Under the pieces are notes generated by a model. That model was not told the DNA's origin and did no database searches. It saw only the letters and a list, made by a program, of their open reading frames with translations. Positions 19,822 to 28,261 of a DNA stretch of 64,000 nucleotides are shown here, in pieces (the first letter of the stretch is position 1; each line of letters starts with the position of its first letter). Made by a program: the position numbers and the translations under genes. This DNA comes from Thalassobacterium maritimum. GTDB lineage: Bacteria; Verrucomicrobiota; Verrucomicrobiia; Opitutales; Coraliomargaritaceae. Location: the NCBI RefSeq assembly GCF_031127805.1, contig NZ_JARXHW010000023.1:1-64000 (forward strand), read 5' to 3'.

Positions 19822-20397
19822 ATGGCCGACAAGAAATCCAAAGACAAAGAAGAAAAATCAATCAAGATCCAGGAAAGCTTCCTCAAAGAGCGCAAGGTCT
19901 TCCTCTGGGGCGAAGTCTCCGACAAGTCCGCACGTGATGTGACCGAGAAGCTGCTCTATCTTGAGATGGAAGCGCCGGGTGAAGAGATCACTTTTTACAT
20001 CAACACACCCGGTGGCTCAATCACCGCTGGCATGGCGGTTTACGACACCATGAAGTTGATCAGTTCTCCGATCAAAGTGGTCGTCACAGGCATGGCCGCC
20101 AGCATGGGCTCGATCCTGCTGTGTGGTGCCGACAAGGGCAACCGCTACCTGTATCCGCACTCACGCGTGCTCATTCACCAACCTCTCATTTCAGGCCAAA
20201 TGGTCGCCGTGGCGGTGGACATCCACATTCAAGCTCAAGAAATGGAGCGCTTGCGCGATGAGTTGAACGCTATCCTTGCAGAGTCTTCCGGACAAGCGCT
20301 GGAGAAGATTGAAAAGGACACCGACCGCGACTTTTACATGACTGCCGACGAAGCCATTGCATACGGCCTCGCTGACAAGATTGTTGATAAAATCTAA
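19822..20397 (+). CDS. clpP: ATP-dependent Clp protease proteolytic subunit
   Basis: This 191-residue serine peptidase forms the tetradecameric chamber used with ClpX or ClpA/C. The triad is visible: Ser94 in VVTGMAASMGS, His119 in RVLIHQPL and an Asp in KDTDRDFYM near 168-170. The N-terminus is a charged stretch (MADKKSKDKEEKSIKIQ) in place of the hydrophobic start of the main ClpP. No tig or clpX is nearby, so this could be a second, specialised ClpP. The next gene starts five bases after its stop, which points to co-transcription. Confidence 0.93.
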   Translation: MADKKSKDKEEKSIKIQESFLKERKVFLWGEVSDKSARDVTEKLLYLEMEAPGEEITFYINTPGGSITAGMAVYDTMKLISSPIKVVVTGMAASMGSILLCGADKGNRYLYPHSRVLIHQPLISGQMVAVAVDIHIQAQEMERLRDELNAILAESSGQALEKIEKDTDRDFYMTADEAIAYGLADKIVDKI

Positions 20398-20402
20398 AGG
20401 CC

Positions 20403-20714
20403 TTGATCGAGGAAGAGAAACGCACAAAGGCCTGGATCGGGGATGCCGTCTTGGCCCTCTTTGCGCGCGAGTGGATACTGAAGCAAAGCGACATTTCAGT
20501 GAAGCAACGCGCAGAGGTCTTTATTCAAATGACTTCCAACCAATTTCTCTCCTCGCTCGGTGAGCCCACCGCGATGGAGGCCGAGATCGGAGTCGTCTAC
20601 GAAGATCAGGGCCTGCAAGCTGCCTTCGAGTTCATCGAAGGCAAGTTCTTGCCCCTCTTCATCAAGCGACGCACTAAAAGTAAGCAGCCCGGCAGCTATC
20701 GCACCAGAAAATAG
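20403..20714 (+). CDS. Mini-III-like RNase III domain protein
   Basis: This 103-residue protein is a lone RNase III catalytic domain without a dsRNA-binding domain. The signature helix reads KAWIGDAVLALFAREWIL (compare LGDAVYEL in Mini-III), and the second acidic helix reads TAMEAEIGVVYEDQGLQAA. Both catalytic acidic sites appear kept. Bacillus Mini-III (MrnC) matures 23S rRNA ends; this one is shorter (Mini-III about 130-140). The start is TTG at 20403, the only plausible initiation codon before the signature, five bases after clpP. Translation is probably coupled to clpP. Confidence 0.7.
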   Translation: MIEEEKRTKAWIGDAVLALFAREWILKQSDISVKQRAEVFIQMTSNQFLSSLGEPTAMEAEIGVVYEDQGLQAAFEFIEGKFLPLFIKRRTKSKQPGSYRTRK

Positions 20715-20862
20715 GTCCAAACGCGCGAATAAGGCGTAAAAACTGCTGCTAGAGAGGCAAGAAGCGATCTCAATACTTGCTCCCGAAGGAACAGGCAGCC
20801 ATATTGGCGGTCTTTTCTTAATTCCGGACGACCACGCGCCGGCAATTTTGATTTTCTAAGAC

Positions 20863-21774
20863 ATGCTCTACGACCGTCCGTATATGAGACAGTCTCCTTC
20901 GGAGACTGCTCCCCCCAAGACTTCGATGACGACCACGCTGATCGTCATCACAGTGGCCGTGTTCGTATTACAACAAGTGCTGAACGTCTTCTTTCCCAGC
21001 GCATTTGGGCGTGAGAATACTTTCATGGGCGACTGGCTGAGTCTGAGCGGCCAAAACTTCCAGCAGCTCAAAGTGTGGACCCTGCTGACCTATGGTTTCA
21101 TGCATAGCACGGCTGGCTTCTTCCATATTTTTGGTAACATGCTGGGGCTCTTTTTCATTGGACGCATCGTCGAACCAATTCTGGGTAGGGAGCGCTTCCT
21201 CGGCCTATACCTAGCCGGCACCTTACTAGGTGGCAGTGTGTATCTACTGCTGCATTTTAACGAGTATGGTGCCGTGGTGGGCGCATCCGCATCCGTCATG
21301 GCGATTTTGACGCTCTTCTGCCTACTCTACCCCGAGCGCCCGATCACACTACTGATTTTCTTCATCATTCCCGTCACCGTAAAGCCAAAGTGGGTATTCT
21401 GGGGCAGTCTAGCCATCTCGCTCGGCGGCATCTTATTTTACGAACTCCCCGGTCACTCACACGTGGCACACTCGGCCCACCTAGGCGGCATGCTGGCCGG
21501 CATTCTCTACTTCCGCTACGTGCACAACCAGAGCCACAGCTTCTTTGGTTCCAATAGCATAAATGCCCGCACCACTGTGGAACAGCCGGCCTGGTTCAAG
21601 CGTCGCAAAAAGACCGAGGCCCACATCAGCTACAAGGTCAACCGCAGCAACCGCGACGAACTACAAAAAGAAGTGGACCGCATTCTCGATAAAATCAACG
21701 CCTCCGGCTTTGGCTCCCTTACAGACGGTGAAAAACAGACCCTCGACCGTGCCAAAGATCTCTTAAGCCGCTAA
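20863..21774 (+). CDS. rhomboid-family intramembrane serine protease
   Basis: This 303-residue inner membrane protease has six or so hydrophobic segments. The conserved loop WTLLTYGFMHSTAGFFHIFGNM leads to the catalytic Ser142 in VVGASASVMAIL, and the partner His206 lies in AHSAHLGGMLAGIL. The cytoplasmic C-terminal tail (about 225-303) is basic and then helical, ending ELQKEVDRILDKINASGFGS plus a DGEK turn, a tail common in rhomboids of this phylum and of Bacteroidota. Substrates are unknown. It is nine bases upstream of the C-terminal processing protease gene, so the two are likely one operon. Confidence 0.92.
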   Translation: MLYDRPYMRQSPSETAPPKTSMTTTLIVITVAVFVLQQVLNVFFPSAFGRENTFMGDWLSLSGQNFQQLKVWTLLTYGFMHSTAGFFHIFGNMLGLFFIGRIVEPILGRERFLGLYLAGTLLGGSVYLLLHFNEYGAVVGASASVMAILTLFCLLYPERPITLLIFFIIPVTVKPKWVFWGSLAISLGGILFYELPGHSHVAHSAHLGGMLAGILYFRYVHNQSHSFFGSNSINARTTVEQPAWFKRRKKTEAHISYKVNRSNRDELQKEVDRILDKINASGFGSLTDGEKQTLDRAKDLLSR

Positions 21775-21783
21775 GCCCAGCGC

Positions 21784-24219
21784 ATGTCAGACGATACTAC
21801 CCAATCACGTATGAATAAACGAATTCTTCGAATCGCACTCGTCGCCGGCGCGGCGCTCGCAGTCGTACTCTCGACCAATGCCAAGCTCGACCCGAGCCAA
21901 GAAATGGCCTCCCAGACACGCTGGGTCGTCAACACCATTAACGCCCGCCACTATTTGCGCGGAACAATGGAGCAGCTCAATGGCGCGGAAATGGTCGAAG
22001 CCTACATCGAATCTTTCGATTATGGACGCATGTATTTTCTTCGCTCTGAAGTGGATGAATTTATCTTTCGCTTCGGCGACGCGATGGAGGCATCCCTCAA
22101 AAAAGGCAACCTCTACTCCGCCTTCGAAATCTACGAGAGCTTCAAACAAAAAGCGGAACAACGCACCGAATGGGCCTTCGAACGCCTGCAAAAAGATTTT
22201 GATTTCACTGTCGACGAAAGCTTCACCCCCGATCGTCGCGAAGCAGAATGGCCCGCCTCCTCCGAAGAAGCAGAAGCCCTCTGGCTGCGCCGCTTGAAGT
22301 ACGAATTACTCAATGAAATGCTCTCCCTCGCGTCCGAAGACAAAGAGGACGATAACGGCAGCTCGTTAACACCGCAAAATCCCGACATTGCCGCTCCAGA
22401 CGAAGAGGAAGAAGAGTTCGACCCGACCAAACTACGACGCTTACTGGAAGATCCCGACTTCTACGCCGAAACACTCGACGCAGCTCGCGAGAAAATCCAC
22501 CGCCGCTACGAGCGCAACCTCAGCCACACCGTGGCCCGTGAAGCCGCAGAAGTGCAGGAATCCTTCATCAATGCGATGACGCAGCTCTTCGATCCACACT
22601 CCACATTCCTGTCCTCCGATACGCTTGAGAGCTTCAACTCTGCCGTGCAAAACTCCTTCGTAGGCATCGGCGCACTGCTCGAAGACGACGACGGCATTTG
22701 CACCATTAAAGAAATCCTTCCTGGCGGTCCCGCCGAGCGCTCGCGCCTACTCAACCCCGAAGACCAGATTTTGGGGGTCGCCCAAGGCGACGATGAGTTT
22801 GAAGATGTCGTCGACATGCAATTGCGCTATATCGTGCGCAAGATCAAAGGCGAAAAAGGCACCACCGTGCGCCTACTCATCCACCCCGGTGACGCCTCCG
22901 ACCCGTCCGTGCGTAAGATCGTTCCGATCGTCCGTGGAGAGGTCAAACTGACCGCCAACCTGGCCACTGCCAAACTAATCAGCGTGCCAGTCGACGAATC
23001 ACAAACGATCGCCGTCGGTGTCATCGAGCTGCCCTCCTTTTATGGTAACATAGGCGCTGGAGGCACACTCACCACCACCACGGACGACGTCTCCGAATTG
23101 ATTAACAAACTACGCGATGCAGGCGCCGAAGGCATTATCCTCGACCTGCGCATGAATGGAGGCGGCCTACTCAGCGAAGCGGTACGCTTGACTGGACTCT
23201 TCATCCCCGTCGGCCCCGTGGTGCAAGTGCGTGACAGCAACGGCCGCACAGATGTACTCTCCGACCGCGACCCCGAGATGCTCTGGGACGGCCCACTCAT
23301 CGTGCTCACCTCCCGCTTCAGTGCATCCGCGTCCGAGATCGTAGCAGGCGCACTGCAAGACAATGACCGCGCGCTGATCGTAGGCAACAGCTCCACCCAT
23401 GGCAAAGGCACCGTACAAGAGGTGTACCACATGAACACCCGCATGCCTTTCTCCTTCCTAAAGAGCAGCCAACCGCAAGCACGCCCCGTAGCGACTAAAA
23501 TTACCATTAAGCAGTTCTTCCTGCCCGACGGCAGCTCCACCCAAGTCAAAGGTGTGCCTTCCGACATCGTATTGCCCTCCGTCAACGAGTTCCTCCCCAT
23601 CGGTGAGGATGACCTGCCCCACGCACTACCATGGGACGAAGTCGCCGCAGTTGACTGGGTTAACAACTGGGCAAAACTCAATGTCGACAGCCCCGAAGAC
23701 CCCTCACTGGTGCAAGAACTCGCCGCTGCTAGCCAAGCACGTCAAGAATCGCTCGAAGAGTTCCAATTCTTAAAAAAGCAAATCGAGTGGCGCCGCCAGC
23801 GCTACGACGAAAAGGCGATCTCAGTCAATATGAAGCAGCGCATCGAGCGCAAGATTCGCGAAAAAGACTATATCGATGAGCTAGACGACACCTACGACGC
23901 CCTCAGCGAGCAAGACTACCCCATGCAGGAGTTCCTACTCAAAGTCACTGAAGAGCAAGAAGCGCTCTCAAAGAAGACCCTCGCCGAACCCATAAAAGCC
24001 ATCGCAGAGAACCTCAGCGAAGCCGTCATCGGCGAAGACAACAGCGGCACTGTCGCCGAAGCCGTAGACGATGCCATCGCTTCCGAGGAAGCGCAAACCG
24101 AGGAGGAAGAAGAAGAGCCCAGCTACGACATCTACCTGCGAGAAAGCGCCCGCATCATGGCCGACTGGATCGAAAGCCTCCAGCAACCGGCCCAGACCGC
24201 AAGCAAGAGCTCCATGTAG
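21784..24219 (+). CDS. prc: C-terminal processing (tail-specific) protease, S41 family
   Basis: This 811-residue periplasmic protease is of the Prc/Tsp type. An N-terminal signal anchor (about 10-38) is followed by the Tsp N-terminal domain and a PDZ domain (about 285-375, GIGALLEDDDGICTIKEILP). The S41 catalytic domain has the serine in RFSASASEIVAGAL near 515 and the lysine in THGKGTVQEV near 541. A helical C-terminal part ends very acidic (AQTEEEEEEPS). The length exceeds E. coli Prc (682) because of insertions in the N-terminal domain and the acidic tail. It trims or degrades periplasmic proteins by their C-termini. The start could instead be M10 at 21811. Confidence 0.93.
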   Translation: MSDDTTQSRMNKRILRIALVAGAALAVVLSTNAKLDPSQEMASQTRWVVNTINARHYLRGTMEQLNGAEMVEAYIESFDYGRMYFLRSEVDEFIFRFGDAMEASLKKGNLYSAFEIYESFKQKAEQRTEWAFERLQKDFDFTVDESFTPDRREAEWPASSEEAEALWLRRLKYELLNEMLSLASEDKEDDNGSSLTPQNPDIAAPDEEEEEFDPTKLRRLLEDPDFYAETLDAAREKIHRRYERNLSHTVAREAAEVQESFINAMTQLFDPHSTFLSSDTLESFNSAVQNSFVGIGALLEDDDGICTIKEILPGGPAERSRLLNPEDQILGVAQGDDEFEDVVDMQLRYIVRKIKGEKGTTVRLLIHPGDASDPSVRKIVPIVRGEVKLTANLATAKLISVPVDESQTIAVGVIELPSFYGNIGAGGTLTTTTDDVSELINKLRDAGAEGIILDLRMNGGGLLSEAVRLTGLFIPVGPVVQVRDSNGRTDVLSDRDPEMLWDGPLIVLTSRFSASASEIVAGALQDNDRALIVGNSSTHGKGTVQEVYHMNTRMPFSFLKSSQPQARPVATKITIKQFFLPDGSSTQVKGVPSDIVLPSVNEFLPIGEDDLPHALPWDEVAAVDWVNNWAKLNVDSPEDPSLVQELAAASQARQESLEEFQFLKKQIEWRRQRYDEKAISVNMKQRIERKIREKDYIDELDDTYDALSEQDYPMQEFLLKVTEEQEALSKKTLAEPIKAIAENLSEAVIGEDNSGTVAEAVDDAIASEEAQTEEEEEEPSYDIYLRESARIMADWIESLQQPAQTASKSSM

Positions 24220-24290
24220 CCTGAGGCCGTTCGCCAAGCACACGCAGCCGACGGCTCTCGCCGTCGTGCTACATTGCTTTCAGCTGCGTC

Positions 24291-25457
24291 CTACGCGTGG
24301 TGCTTCGCGACCATGTTGTAGAAATCTACAAAGAGTGCATCGGCGTCGTTGGGACCAGGAGCGGCTTCGGGGTGGTATTGCACCGAAAAGACGGGCTTGT
24401 CCTTGAGACGTAGACCTTCGACTGTTTCGTCGTTGAGGTTGATCTCGGTGACCACGGCACCTGCCTTTTCCAACTCTTCGCGGGTGGATGCGAAACCGTG
24501 GTTTTGCGCAGTGATCGAAACCTTGCCAGTTTCTAAGTTCTTGACGGGCTGGTTGCCGCCACGGTGACCAAACTTAAGCTTAAAGGTCTTCGCCCCCAAG
24601 GCGTGTGTAATAATCTGATGCCCCAAGCAAATACCAAAGGTGGGATACTCCTCGATCAATTCTTTGACGGTGGCGTGTGCATACTCCACTGCACCGGGAT
24701 CACCAGGGCCGTTGGAAAGAAAGACACAGTCGGGCTCGATCGCTTGAATCTCCGCAACCGAAGCGGTCGCAGGAAAGACATGCACATCGAAACCATGATG
24801 CTGCAATTTGCGGTAAATCGAGAATTTTCCGCCGAAATCCATTGCCGCGACCTTGAAACGAGGCTTCTCAGTTTTGTCCGCGTTTAAATTCAAATCGGTG
24901 CCGACCACGGTGAATGGGGTCGATTGCTTCATCTCGGGGTCCCATTGGTAGGCTTCTTTCGCTGTGACCTCTTTAACAAAGTCCACTCCGATCAGGCCGC
25001 CAAAGTCCTTTGCACGCTGAATGGCATCTTCCTCGGAAATATCCTCGGTAGTGATGCAAGCCTTGAGCGCACCAGAGACGCGCAGCTTTTTGGTGATGGC
25101 GCGTGTATCCACCCCCTCGATGCCTGGAATGCCCGCTTCGGCCAAATAATCTTGGATCGAAATATTACTGCGCCAGTTACTGGCGACGGGGCTGATCTCA
25201 CGTACAATGAAGCCCTTGACCTTGGGACCGTCGGACTCGACGTCATCCGGGCAAATGCCGTAATTGCCGATTTGCACCGCCGTCATAGTGACGATCTGCG
25301 AAAAATAAGACGGATCGGTCAATATCTCTTGATAGCCCGTCATGCTGGTATTGAAGCAGGCTTCGCCTACGTTGGTAGCTACAGCGCCAAAAGCGCGGCC
25401 ACGGAATACGGTTCCGTCTTCAAATGCAATGAGTCCTGTGCGAGTCGTTTTAGCCAT
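24291..25457 (-). CDS. carA: carbamoyl-phosphate synthase small subunit
   Basis: This glutaminase subunit feeds ammonia to CarB for pyrimidine and arginine synthesis. Residues 1 to about 150 are the CPSase small-chain N-domain (TGLIAFEDGTVFRGRAFG, then NTSMTGYQEILTDPSY). The class I glutamine amidotransferase domain follows, with Cys in FGICLGHQIITHALG and the His/Glu pair in SVQYHPEAAPGP. The frame runs on to 25604, but the family begins at MAKTTRTGLI (ATG 25457, 388 residues). The extra 49 codons overlap the region after the ArsR gene. carB is not in the window. Confidence 0.94.
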   Translation of the reverse strand: MAKTTRTGLIAFEDGTVFRGRAFGAVATNVGEACFNTSMTGYQEILTDPSYFSQIVTMTAVQIGNYGICPDDVESDGPKVKGFIVREISPVASNWRSNISIQDYLAEAGIPGIEGVDTRAITKKLRVSGALKACITTEDISEEDAIQRAKDFGGLIGVDFVKEVTAKEAYQWDPEMKQSTPFTVVGTDLNLNADKTEKPRFKVAAMDFGGKFSIYRKLQHHGFDVHVFPATASVAEIQAIEPDCVFLSNGPGDPGAVEYAHATVKELIEEYPTFGICLGHQIITHALGAKTFKLKFGHRGGNQPVKNLETGKVSITAQNHGFASTREELEKAGAVVTEINLNDETVEGLRLKDKPVFSVQYHPEAAPGPNDADALFVDFYNMVAKHHA

Positions 25458-25525
25458 GTTAGCGCAGGAGCCAAACGAGAATCCCGCGCCATGCAATTCA
25501 AAAGCTTCAAGTAAAATACAGCAAG

Positions 25526-25837
25526 CTAACTCAAGACCTCTTTTAATTGCAGGCTCACCTGCTCTGCGGCCTCTAAATCGATCCAATAAATCATGTCCCG
25601 ACATTTTTTCTCATTGGTAATGATTCCAGCCTGCCGCAAGATGCGTAAATGGTGCGAGGTCGCAGGCTGTGAGAGCCCGATGCGCTCTGCAATGGTGGAA
25701 ACGTTGCATGCGTTATGGCAGGTAGGCTCTGTGGGCAAAATACGCAAAATCTGTAGGCGCAGCGGGTCGCCCAGCGCCCATAGCTGCTTCGCTAGCGCAT
25801 CGATCTCTATATTTGTTTTCACTGCTGCCATTGACAT
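25526..25837 (-). CDS. ArsR-family winged-helix regulator
   Basis: This 103-residue ArsR/SmtB-type regulator has its DNA-reading helix in IAERIGLSQPATSHHLRILR (about 49-68), followed by a beta-wing (NEKKCRDMIYWID). Cys40 and Cys44 lie in PTCHNACNV just before the recognition helices, and Cys79 in the wing. These could make a metal or redox site, though spacing differs from the classic CxCxxC of ArsR. It is divergent from the KamA-like gene with a 79-base AT-rich gap (tatttaagtatatagata) that could hold its operator. What it senses is not known. Confidence 0.85.
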   Translation of the reverse strand: MSMAAVKTNIEIDALAKQLWALGDPLRLQILRILPTEPTCHNACNVSTIAERIGLSQPATSHHLRILRQAGIITNEKKCRDMIYWIDLEAAEQVSLQLKEVLS

Positions 25838-25916
25838 ATTTAAGTATATAGATACATCAACTCGTCAACTACCGAAGATTTTCTTTCGACTACTTTAGCT
25901 CCGACCACTACTGACA

Positions 25917-27104
25917 ATGTATCCAAACGACTCACTCGACAACTGGCAACAAGGCCAAGGCCTCTGGGCCGACGTGCCCGCCGAAGACTGGAATAGCTGG
26001 AAATGGCAGCTCAAGAACCGTCTCACCAAGTTGGAGCACTTGGAGCAGCATATGACGCTCACAGCCGACGAGCGTGCGGGCTGCCTGTTCGCGAAGGACA
26101 AGCTCGCACTGGCAATCACCCCGTATTTTTTCAACCTAATTGATCGCGAAGACCCGAACTGCCCCATTCGCCGCCAGATCATTCCACGCGCGGGCGAAAT
26201 GCGCACCGCTCCCGAAGAGATGCTGGACCCGGTGGGCGAGGAAAACACGAAACCAGTTGACGGCATCGTGCACCGCTACCCCGACCGCGTGCTGTTCTTG
26301 GTGACAGATCGCTGCGCCTCCTATTGCCGCTACTGCACACGCAGCCGACTGGTTTCCAACGCGCAGGACTACAACTTCCACCCGGAATTTGAGAGCGGAC
26401 TAGAATACATCCGCACACACCCGGAAGTTCGTGATGTGCTACTGAGTGGTGGCGACCCCCTACTTCTCTCGGACCGCAAACTGGACCACTTACTGGGCGA
26501 ACTGCGTAAAATCCCACACGTGGAATTCATCCGTATCGGCTCACGTATCCCAGTATTTTTACCTCAGCGCATCACACCAGAATTGTGCGAAATTTTCAAA
26601 AAGCATGGTCCCATTTGGATGAGTATCCATGTCAATCACCCCAACGAGTGCACCCACACCCTGCGAAATGCCTGTGAACAATTGGTGTATGCAGGCGTGC
26701 CAATCGGGAACCAGTCGGTGCTGCTGCGGGATGTAAATGACGATGCAGATGTCATGAAATCGCTGATTCACCGCCTGCTCATGATGCGTGTGCGCCCCTA
26801 CTACATTTATCAGTGTGACTTAATCACCGGCAGCGCTCACTTACGCGCCGACCCGCGCAAGGGCATCGAGATCATCCGCAGCTTGCGCGGCCATACCACC
26901 GGATATGCAATCCCACAATTCGTGATCGATGCGCCGGGTGGTGGCGGCAAGATCCCAATTAACCCTGACTACATTAAGGAGATTACCGACGAGGCAATCG
27001 TCATGCGCAACTTCAGTGGCGAAGAGTATCGCTACCCGCTGACCGCAGGTGCCGCAGTGGAACAGGACCCGAACGCGCCTGCACTAGAAACAATTCTCGC
27101 TTAG
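25917..27104 (+). CDS. KamA-family radical SAM aminomutase (lysine 2,3-aminomutase-like)
   Basis: This 395-residue enzyme combines a radical-SAM cluster with PLP. The CxxxCxxC motif is Cys133/137/140 (RCASYCRYC). The aminomutase core is VRDVLLSGGDPLLLSDRKL, HPNECTHTL and GNQSVLL. The PLP lysine is probably Lys345 in DAPGGGGKIPINP, preceded by Asp338, with another substrate-binding Asp in QCDLITGSAH. These match lysine 2,3-aminomutase rather than the shorter EF-P enzyme EpmB. No ablB acetyltransferase is adjacent, so use in beta-lysine osmolyte synthesis is not supported by context. Its divergent ArsR neighbour may control it. Confidence 0.85.
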   Translation: MYPNDSLDNWQQGQGLWADVPAEDWNSWKWQLKNRLTKLEHLEQHMTLTADERAGCLFAKDKLALAITPYFFNLIDREDPNCPIRRQIIPRAGEMRTAPEEMLDPVGEENTKPVDGIVHRYPDRVLFLVTDRCASYCRYCTRSRLVSNAQDYNFHPEFESGLEYIRTHPEVRDVLLSGGDPLLLSDRKLDHLLGELRKIPHVEFIRIGSRIPVFLPQRITPELCEIFKKHGPIWMSIHVNHPNECTHTLRNACEQLVYAGVPIGNQSVLLRDVNDDADVMKSLIHRLLMMRVRPYYIYQCDLITGSAHLRADPRKGIEIIRSLRGHTTGYAIPQFVIDAPGGGGKIPINPDYIKEITDEAIVMRNFSGEEYRYPLTAGAAVEQDPNAPALETILA

Positions 27105-28261
27105 AAATAGACGACCAAGGCGTTACGCCATTGCACATCGTCCTGCGCATTTCCGTCGCCGACATCGTTATCGAAGCTCTTATTGTATGAGAACTCGAAA
27201 CCTAGCAGGTCTGTCAGTCTCAGCCGCAGCGCAGCGGAGAAGATATAATTGTACTGCTGCGAATCCTCGGGGTTGATATAATAGTTAAACTTCTGAACGA
27301 GTGTGGTGCGCTTGATCGGGCTCCATGTAGCTTCCTGAAAGACATTGAGCAGAGGGTTGAAGCCAGAGCGCGTGTCTTCATAGTCCGCATCCAACTCTTC
27401 GACACCACCACCGGCTCCAAATAGCACATTAATCTTGCTCGATGGCTTATAGCGATAGCCGATCCCCACTGATTCCTGCGCCTCACGATCAATGCCTTTA
27501 ATATGATCCGCGCGATAGCCGAGTGCATTTTGCACAAACCAATCGTCCCAGAAAGTGCGACGATAGGTAAATTCTGCATCCATTTTATCGGTTGATTTGT
27601 ATTCATTACCGTTCGCAGCCTCTGTTTGGCGATACGTGTAAGAGCCACTCAAGCGGTAATAATTGAGGCTTTGCTTAGGCTTAATCTCTAAATTCCCCTT
27701 CGCATAACTTTGCGCCCAACGACTGTCACCTTGGCTCAAATTAATGCCGAGCTTCAAGCTACCCGACCATGAATCTGGAGTCTTGTAGTTCTTCACGGTA
27801 TTAAAAGTTTCCGCCAACTTCAGCTCTCTGAGCTCAGCAAGCTTCGCCTCCATGATCGACAATGCTTCGTTGGCTTTCGCCAGTTCTACCTCGGCAGGCT
27901 GCTGCACTGGCTCGGCAGACACCTCCCGAGCTGGCTTTGCCTCTGTAGCAGGCTGCTGCTTGTCAGTTTTTGCCTGCGCTCGCTGCCCTTGCCCCTGTGC
28001 TCGCTTTGGCTTGGCCGCGACTTCAGGCTTAGCCTGAGTTTCCGCACTCTGCCTTGTAACCGACACCACATGCGCGCGCGCCAGTCTCAGTTCGCCCAAA
28101 ACAGCCGACTTTAAAACAAGCGTCGTTTCGGTAGACTCGGGCGCAAGCTCCCCGATTAAGCGCTCGCCACTATCTAAGACCACCACCGAAGGGGCCGCCC
28201 ATGCCGTCGACAGACTAAGCAGCCACAATAGAGCACTTTTATGAAATCGTGGAAAAATCAT
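27101..28261 (-). CDS. DUF481 outer membrane protein
   Basis: This 386-residue exported protein has a signal peptide ending near AWA (residue 22), then a short SH3-like segment (VVVLDSGERLIGELAPES, about 25-70) as in proteins handling surface or nucleic-acid binding. A Lys/Ala/Gln-rich linker (about 75-150) follows. The DUF481 beta-barrel (about 160-386) begins WSGSLKLGINLSQGDSRWAQ and is rich in alternating aromatic strands. Function is unknown; DUF481 proteins are often salt-stress-induced outer membrane proteins. Its ATG overlaps the rny stop by four bases (ATGA), so it is translated from the rny message. Confidence 0.82.
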   Translation of the reverse strand: MIFPRFHKSALLWLLSLSTAWAAPSVVVLDSGERLIGELAPESTETTLVLKSAVLGELRLARAHVVSVTRQSAETQAKPEVAAKPKRAQGQGQRAQAKTDKQQPATEAKPAREVSAEPVQQPAEVELAKANEALSIMEAKLAELRELKLAETFNTVKNYKTPDSWSGSLKLGINLSQGDSRWAQSYAKGNLEIKPKQSLNYYRLSGSYTYRQTEAANGNEYKSTDKMDAEFTYRRTFWDDWFVQNALGYRADHIKGIDREAQESVGIGYRYKPSSKINVLFGAGGGVEELDADYEDTRSGFNPLLNVFQEATWSPIKRTTLVQKFNYYINPEDSQQYNYIFSAALRLRLTDLLGFEFSYNKSFDNDVGDGNAQDDVQWRNALVVYF

